Shown piece by piece: positions 5,125-8,824 of a stretch of 8,824 nucleotides of DNA (positions are counted from its first letter, which is position 1; every line of letters starts with the position of its first letter). The position numbers and the translations under genes were made by a program. The notes beneath the pieces were generated by a model. That model searched no databases, had not been told where the DNA came from, and saw only the letters and a list, made by a program, of their open reading frames with translations. This DNA comes from Paracoccaceae bacterium. Its GTDB lineage: Bacteria; Pseudomonadota; Alphaproteobacteria; Rhodobacterales; Rhodobacteraceae. The stretch spans positions 1 through 8,824 of the forward strand of contig JALQYS010000353.1 in the NCBI GenBank assembly GCA_023254015.1. Reading direction: 5' to 3'.

Positions 5125-7602
5125 ATGAACATGCTCGCAAAGCAATCGTCTCGAATTGATACCGATCTTATGACGATCGACGTCGACGGGATGACTTGCG
5201 CGTCCTGCGTCGCACATGTCGAACGGGCTTTGAAAGCTGTGCCGGGGGTGACGACGGCATCAGTTAACCTTGCCACCGAGCGAGCCGAGGTTACGGGCGT
5301 GGCGCTCGATCGCGGTGCGTTGGTGAGGGCCGTCGAAGATGCGGGCTACGATGTGCCAGCAAAGCCCATCGATCTCGCTATCGAAGGCATGACCTGTGCC
5401 TCTTGCGTGGCGAGGGTCGAACGGGCGTTGGCATCAGTGCCGGGGGTAGCGTCTGCCACCGTCAATCTGGCTACCGAGCGGGCAACAGTGCGAGGATCGG
5501 CCGATGTGGCGGCGCTGACCCGAGCGGTAGCAGACGCGGGATATGACGCCCGCCCCGCAGCCCCAGCTATGGCTGCGCATGATGGCGCGACAGCGAAAAA
5601 GGCCGCAGAAGAAGCGTTGCTGAAGCGAGATGTTGTAATCGCTGCCGCCCTTTCGTTACCGGTCTTCGTTCTGGAAATGGGGTCGCACCTGTTCATGTCG
5701 GTCCACATGGCCGTAATGAACACGATCGGGATGCAGAACAGTTGGTATTTGCAGTTCGCCCTGACCTCGGCAGTCCTCTTCGGCCCCGGCTTGCGCTTTT
5801 TCCGCAAGGGCCTGCCTGCGCTTGCCCGCCTCAACCCCGACATGAACAGCCTGGTCGCCGTCGGCACCTCGGCCGCCTACGGCTATTCGCTGGTCGCCAC
5901 CTTCGCTCCAGGGCTCCTGCCTGCCGGGACAACATATGTCTACTACGAGGCGGCGGCGGTGATCGTCACGCTGATCCTGCTCGGTCGCTACCTCGAAGCG
6001 CGCGCCAAAGGACGCACGTCCGAGGCGATCAAGCGGCTGGTCGGCCTACAGGCCAAGACAGCCCGGGTGATCCGCAGCGGCGGGGTGGTCGAGGTGCCTG
6101 TTTCCGAGGTGCGCCCGGGAGATGTCGTCGAGGTCCGTCCCGGTGAGCGGGTGCCAGTCGATGGCGAGGTAATGACTGGCGCAAGCTGGATCGACGAGAG
6201 CATGATTTCGGGCGAGCCGCTGCCGGTGGAGAAGACCGCTGGGAATGGGGTAACCGGCGGGACTGTAAACCAGACAGGTGCCTTCACGTTCCGCGCCACC
6301 GCGGTGGGCGAGGCGACGATGCTCGCTCAAATCATTCGCATGGTCGAGGCGGCACAGGGCGGCAAGCTGCCGATCCAGGCACTCGTCGACAAGGTCACGA
6401 TGTGGTTCGTCCCGGTAGTGATGGCGCTTGCAGCACTGACCTTTGCCGTTTGGCTGATCTTCGGCCCCGACCCCGCGTTGACCTTCGGTCTTGTCAATGC
6501 CGTAGCCGTGCTGATCATCGCTTGCCCCTGCGCCATGGGCCTCGCCACGCCGACCTCGATCATGGTGGGCACCGGGCGCGGGGCCGAAATGGGGGTGCTG
6601 TTCCGCAAGGGCGAGGCGCTCCAGTCTCTTCAGGGAGTGAAGGTCGTGGCACTCGACAAGACCGGCACGCTAACCGAGGGCAGGCCGAGCCTCACCGACC
6701 TCGATCTTGCACCAGGTTTCGATCGCGCCGCCGTTCTGTCACTCTTGGCAGCCGTCGAAGCGAAGTCCGAGCACCCGATCGCCCGCGCCATCGTAAAGGC
6801 CGCAGAAGACGAAGGTTTGTCCCTGCCCGCCGTCACAGCCTTCGACTCCGTTACCGGCTTCGGCGTCACTGCACAGGCGGGCGGGCAGCGGATCGAGATC
6901 GGCGCTGATCGCTACATGGCCCGACTGGGGATTGACGTATCGCCCTTTGGGAATACTGCCGCTCGATTGGGAGACGAAGGCAAGTCGCCGCTCTATGCCG
7001 CCATCGACGGCAAACTCGCTGCCATCCTTGCTGTCGCGGACCCGATCAAGGAGACCACGCCAACGGCAATCCGCGCCCTGCACACTATGGGGCTGAAAGT
7101 TGCGATGATCACTGGCGACAACGCCCGCACCGCAGGCGCCATCGCCCGCCAACTCGGCATCGACGAGATCGTGGCCGAAGTGCTGCCGGACGGCAAGGTC
7201 GCCGCAGTCAAGCGACTGAAGGCGTTGGGACAGCTCGCCTATGTCGGCGACGGCATCAATGATGCCCCGGCCCTGGCCGAGGCTGACGTTGGCCTTGCTG
7301 TCGGAACGGGGACCGACGTAGCAATCGAGGCGGCGGACGTCGTGCTCATGACCGGTCGCCTGACGGCGGTATCGGACGCCATCGCGCTGTCCAAGGCCGT
7401 GATGCGCAACATCCGGCAGAACCTCTTCTGGGCCTTTGCGTATAACGCTGCCTTGATCCCTGTTGCCGCGGGCGTGCTGTGGCCGAGCTTCGGCGTTCTT
7501 CTGTCACCGATCTTCGCTGCCGCCGCGATGGCCTTGTCGTCGGTCTTTGTTCTTGGAAACGCCCTCCGGCTGCGGCGGTTCCAGGCCGCAGTTGTGCATT
7601 GA
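5125..7602 (+). CDS. copA: CopA-type Cu(I)-translocating P1B-1 ATPase with two HMA domains
   Basis: This 825-residue inner-membrane Cu(I) exporter has two N-terminal HMA domains, each with GMTCASC (cysteines at about 25/28 and 91/94). The two are clearly related copies, both continuing as CV.xVERAL, PGV..A.VNLATERA and DAGYD. They are followed by an eight-helix P1B core: SGEP (362-365), IACPCAMG with the CPC ion site (467-469), DKTGT with phosphorylated Asp511, SEHP (548-551), ITGDN (662-666), GDGINDAP (708-715), AYN in TM7 (Tyr773, Asn774) and MALSS in TM8 (Met802, Ser805, Ser806). CPC, YN and MxxSS are the P1B-1 Cu(I)/Ag(I) signature. The start is set by the promoter and SD. The stop overlaps the SD of cueR (TGA 7600-7602; SD 7602-7608), so the two genes are probably co-transcribed and translationally linked, giving autoregulation of cueR. 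Confidence 0.95.
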   Translation: MNMLAKQSSRIDTDLMTIDVDGMTCASCVAHVERALKAVPGVTTASVNLATERAEVTGVALDRGALVRAVEDAGYDVPAKPIDLAIEGMTCASCVARVERALASVPGVASATVNLATERATVRGSADVAALTRAVADAGYDARPAAPAMAAHDGATAKKAAEEALLKRDVVIAAALSLPVFVLEMGSHLFMSVHMAVMNTIGMQNSWYLQFALTSAVLFGPGLRFFRKGLPALARLNPDMNSLVAVGTSAAYGYSLVATFAPGLLPAGTTYVYYEAAAVIVTLILLGRYLEARAKGRTSEAIKRLVGLQAKTARVIRSGGVVEVPVSEVRPGDVVEVRPGERVPVDGEVMTGASWIDESMISGEPLPVEKTAGNGVTGGTVNQTGAFTFRATAVGEATMLAQIIRMVEAAQGGKLPIQALVDKVTMWFVPVVMALAALTFAVWLIFGPDPALTFGLVNAVAVLIIACPCAMGLATPTSIMVGTGRGAEMGVLFRKGEALQSLQGVKVVALDKTGTLTEGRPSLTDLDLAPGFDRAAVLSLLAAVEAKSEHPIARAIVKAAEDEGLSLPAVTAFDSVTGFGVTAQAGGQRIEIGADRYMARLGIDVSPFGNTAARLGDEGKSPLYAAIDGKLAAILAVADPIKETTPTAIRALHTMGLKVAMITGDNARTAGAIARQLGIDEIVAEVLPDGKVAAVKRLKALGQLAYVGDGINDAPALAEADVGLAVGTGTDVAIEAADVVLMTGRLTAVSDAIALSKAVMRNIRQNLFWAFAYNAALIPVAAGVLWPSFGVLLSPIFAAAAMALSSVFVLGNALRLRRFQAAVVH

Positions 7603-7608
7603 AGGAGG
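7602..7608 (+). promoter_or_regulatory. Ribosome binding site deciding the cueR start
   Basis: AAGGAGG overlaps the copA stop codon. It is 1 nt from ATG 7610 (too close) and 7 nt from ATG 7616 (optimal), so the regulator starts at 7616 with MNIGEAAK, the usual MerR-family N-terminus. Confidence 0.8.
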
Positions 7609-7615
7609 CATGATC

Positions 7616-8077
7616 ATGAACATTGGTGAAGCGGCAAAGGCCTCGGGCGTGTCGGCCAAAATGATCCGCTACTACGAATCTATTCGCCTTATTCCCACCG
7701 CAGGGCGGACCGGATCAGGCTACCGCGTCTACTCTCCGACTGAAGTGCAGATGCTGCGGTTCATTCGTCGGTCCCGCGACCTTGGCTTTTCGGTCGAGAA
7801 GATCGAAGAGCTTCTGGCACTCTGGCGCGACCGGACCCGTCAAAGCGCGGATGTGAAACGCCTTGCGACGGACCAGATCGACGGCCTCGAACGGAAGGTG
7901 CGCGAGATGCAGGCCATGATCGACACACTGCGCCACCTAGCCGACGCATGCTGCGGCGATCACCGGCCCGACTGCCCAATCCTGGCTGACCTCGGGCACG
8001 GGGTGGAGCATGGATCTGATTGCACGACACAGCAGAGCGGCAAAGCAGTACCGGTGCAGCATTTTCACTCCCGGTAG
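7616..8077 (+). CDS. cueR: CueR/HmrR-type MerR-family copper-responsive regulator
   Basis: This 153-residue MerR-type activator senses Cu(I) and realigns promoters with 19-bp spacers. The winged-helix DNA-binding part is MNIGEAAKASGVSAKMIRYYE (1-21) plus GYRVYSPTEVQMLRFI; a dimerisation helix spans about 75-110. The metal site is CCGDHRPDC: Cys112 and Cys120 fall at the same residue numbers as the Cu(I) ligands of E. coli CueR, and residue 77 is Ser, as in monovalent-metal (Cu/Ag/Au) sensors rather than the Cys of Hg/Zn/Cd sensors. Compared with the 135-residue E. coli protein it has a longer tail with extra Cys136 and three His (132, 149, 151) whose role is unknown. It lies directly after copA; its likely targets are the two promoters at 4992-5090. 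Confidence 0.92.
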   Translation: MNIGEAAKASGVSAKMIRYYESIRLIPTAGRTGSGYRVYSPTEVQMLRFIRRSRDLGFSVEKIEELLALWRDRTRQSADVKRLATDQIDGLERKVREMQAMIDTLRHLADACCGDHRPDCPILADLGHGVEHGSDCTTQQSGKAVPVQHFHSR

Positions 8078-8081
8078 TCAG

Positions 8082-8110
8082 TTGACTTCGCGGGGGTTCG
8101 GCGCAAAGCT
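8082..8110 (+). promoter_or_regulatory. Possible promoter of the riboswitch-cbtB transcript
   Basis: TTGACT (8082-8087) and a weak -10-like AAAGCT (8105-8110) are separated by 17 bp. A start about 7 nt downstream falls at 8117, the first base of the riboswitch P1 stem, which is the main support. The -10 is poor, so this is tentative. Confidence 0.4.
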
Positions 8111-8116
8111 CTCACT

Positions 8117-8306
8117 GTTTGGTGTTCAAGGGGCGCAGAGTCCTGGAACTCAATCGGGAATGAGGAAGGGCGGACCCAATTGCGGCGCCCAAGGCCTCAG
8201 CCGCCCCCGCGACTGTATGCGGTAGCGGTCCTTCATCGTGCCACTGGGCCAATGCCCGGGAAGGCGAAGGACTGTGTTAATCCGCGAGCCAGGAGACCGG
8301 CCAAGC
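8117..8306 (+). ncRNA. Cobalamin (adenosylcobalamin) riboswitch
   Basis: The conserved cobalamin aptamer landmarks occur in order: CGCCCCCGCGACTGTATGCGG (8202-8222, core box shortened here as CCCCCGCGACTGT), GCCACTGGG (8240-8248), CCCGGGAAGGCG (8255-8266) and the B12 box GCGAGCCAGGAGACCGG (8284-8300). Closing stem P1 is visible as GTTTGG (8117-8122) with CCAAGC (8301-8306), including one G-U pair. The element sits about 48 nt upstream of cbtB, a cobalt-uptake gene, a classic target. By family knowledge, cobalamin binding lowers expression of the downstream gene, so cobalt import is shut down when B12 is plentiful. Confidence 0.93.
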
Positions 8307-8323
8307 GATGGCGCAACCCTAAT

Positions 8324-8341
8324 CCCGTCGGGTGTGACGGG
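8324..8341 (+). promoter_or_regulatory. Hairpin of the riboswitch expression platform next to the cbtB SD
   Basis: CCCGTC (8324-8329), loop GGGTGT and GACGGG (8336-8341) form a perfect 6-bp stem, 1 nt before the SD GGAGA (8343-8347) of cbtB. No U-tract follows, which points to control of translation initiation rather than an intrinsic terminator. It could be the P13-type hairpin whose loop contacts the aptamer; that contact was not demonstrated. Confidence 0.6.
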
Positions 8342-8353
8342 CGGAGAACCTTC

Positions 8354-8725
8354 ATGTCCACCAGAATCCTGTCCGCCACAGCGGAGCAATCGAAGAGCCA
8401 GTTCGGACCAATCCTGACCAGCGCGCTTATTGGCGCAGTGCTGATCTTTGCCGCTGGTTTTGCTTCGCCTGACGCATTGCACGCTGCAACGCATGACACA
8501 CGTCATGCGACCGGTTTTCCCTGCCACTGTCGCGTTGCCCTTAAATCTGGCACACGGCGCGTTGGGCAGCGTTTGTTGCCCTTAAATGTGACATTCAGAC
8601 GCCAGCTCGTCGGAGTCTTTCCCTGTTTCGCAGTACGATCCGGTCAACTGCGGCAAGAAGGCGGGGCTCCTTTTCAAACGCACGAAGCAAAGCAACTCTT
8701 GCGTAGCCATCGAGGCCAGTGCTGA
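8354..8725 (+). CDS. cbtB: CbtB cobalt transporter subunit, natural 3' end apparently lost (read-through into foreign sequence)
   Basis: ATG 8354 has SD GGAGA at 8343-8347. The first 58 residues look like a complete CbtB: a short cytosolic start (MSTRILSATAEQ), one membrane helix (about 17-37) and the His-rich end ALHAATHDTRHATGFPCH, with His43, 47, 51 and 58. Family members are about 60 residues and, as I recall them, stop at or near this PCH. Here the codon after His58 is TGT, and the frame runs 65 further residues, basic and low-complexity in character, to TAG at 8723-8725. The extra part overlaps two direct repeats and an opposite-strand gene, so it is probably not native sequence. CbtB works with the membrane permease CbtA, normally encoded next; no cbtA is seen in the remaining 300 nt. 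The riboswitch upstream supports cobalt uptake as the role. Whether the extended protein functions is unknown. Confidence 0.75.
   Translation: MSTRILSATAEQSKSQFGPILTSALIGAVLIFAAGFASPDALHAATHDTRHATGFPCHCRVALKSGTRRVGQRLLPLNVTFRRQLVGVFPCFAVRSGQLRQEGGAPFQTHEAKQLLRSHRGQC
8534..8593 (+). repeat. Two imperfect 19-bp direct repeats
   Basis: GTTGCCCTTAAAT occurs at 8534-8546 and 8575-8587, and the match extends to 19 bp (8534-8552 and 8575-8593) with 17 identities. The copies are 41 bp apart, about four helical turns, putting both on the same face of the DNA. No coding explanation fits, and the second copy ends just outside the stop of the neighbouring - strand frame. They look like protein-binding sites such as those at transposon ends. 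Confidence 0.65.
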
Positions 8726-8824
8726 ACATTGCCGCCTTAACCAGTGGACGTGACTGAGCCGCGGCGATGGCGGCAAGGCAGAAGAGTCTCACGTCGGGTC
8801 TGGGACTTTGAAGGGCAAAGGCCG
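8595..8824 (-). CDS. Unidentified protein, C-terminal 75 residues (partial, continues beyond the window)
   Basis: An open frame enters from the right edge and stops with TGA at 8597-8595. The visible part is mostly helical by composition: a segment rich in Ala (LAAIAAAQSRPLVKAAMF), then ALLRAFEKEPRLLAAVDRIV and a basic end RNRERLRRAGV. No motif or family is recognised. An internal GTG (8792) or ATG (8729) could be a start, but the frame is open to the edge, so the true start is probably outside. Its composition is more protein-like than the competing - strand frame at 8582-8776. It probably belongs to the inserted element; the function is unknown. Confidence 0.45.
   Translation of the reverse strand, partial: AFALQSPRPDVRLFCLAAIAAAQSRPLVKAAMFSTGLDGYARVALLRAFEKEPRLLAAVDRIVLRNRERLRRAGV

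Larger units (their letters stand above)
8528..8824. mobile_element. Putative end of a transposon inserted at the cbtB stop codon
   Basis: Homology to CbtB ends exactly where sequence starting TGTCGC begins. TGT...ACA termini with several internal transposase-binding repeats are typical of Tn7-like and Tn5053/Tn402-like elements, and two 19-bp repeats lie just inside this boundary. The only gene beyond is an unidentified - strand reading frame running toward the boundary. No transposase is visible, so the element family is not established; a genomic rearrangement or recombination junction is an alternative. If these elements' usual 5-bp duplication applies, the near copy would be GCCAC (8523-8527). 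Confidence 0.42.

Noticed and set aside
8010..8225. A 71-codon + strand frame between cueR and cbtB
   Set aside because: It overlaps the cueR 3' end and the cobalamin riboswitch aptamer, which explain the sequence.
8324..8341. Reading the CCCGTC/GACGGG hairpin as an intrinsic terminator
   Set aside because: It is followed by GCGGAGAACC rather than a T-run and abuts the cbtB SD, so translational control fits better.
8582..8776. A 64-codon - strand frame near the right end
   Set aside because: It overlaps the more protein-like frame at 8595-8824, runs across the inner direct repeat, and has no recognisable features.
1..8824. CRISPR array, tRNA or rRNA genes
   Set aside because: No regularly spaced repeats beyond the two copies at 8534-8593, and no tRNA-like cloverleaf or rRNA sequence was noticed.

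Overview
The window is GC-rich and reads as an accessory region of an alphaproteobacterium, most likely Rhodobacteraceae (Paracoccus/Rhodobacter-like). This is judged from base composition, the CbtB and YdjM-like protein types, and the alphaproteobacterial style of the cobalamin riboswitch and CueR promoters; no species can be named. The core is a copper-detoxification cluster bounded by mobile-element sequence: a clear IS6-family right end at the left edge, and a less certain transposon end at the right edge.

Layout. Positions 1-120 are the tail of an IS6/IS26-type insertion sequence, with the transposase C-terminus and a 14-bp terminal repeat. A tight + strand module follows (199-2115): a Tat-exported YkuD L,D-transpeptidase, a DsbA-type CPYC thioredoxin-fold protein whose start overlaps the transpeptidase stop, and a YdjM-like membrane protein 4 nt downstream. 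A convergent - strand operon covers 4956 down to 2124: a CopZ-like HMA chaperone, a Met-rich periplasmic DUF305 protein, and a CopB-type (CPH) copper ATPase with a His-rich N-terminus. Divergent from it, on the + strand, are a CopA-type (CPC, two HMA domains) ATPase at 5125-7602 and a CueR regulator at 7616-8077. Two near-identical CueR-type promoters with 19-bp spacers lie back to back at 4992-5022 (-) and 5060-5090 (+), so one regulator probably controls both arms.

Right end. After cueR come a probable promoter, a well-formed cobalamin riboswitch (8117-8306), an SD-proximal hairpin, and cbtB (cobalt transporter subunit). After the expected terminal Pro-Cys-His, cbtB runs into foreign-looking sequence beginning TGTCGC. 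This carries two 19-bp direct repeats and the 3' end of an unidentified - strand gene that leaves the window. I infer that a transposon end sits at the cbtB stop codon and separates cbtB from its usual partner cbtA.

How it works together. CueR senses Cu(I) and activates copZ-DUF305-copB and copA-cueR. CopZ and the HMA domains carry Cu(I) to the ATPases, which export it across the inner membrane, while DUF305 may handle copper outside. The transpeptidase/DsbA/YdjM module is probably a cell-envelope add-on; a link to copper is inferred only from position.
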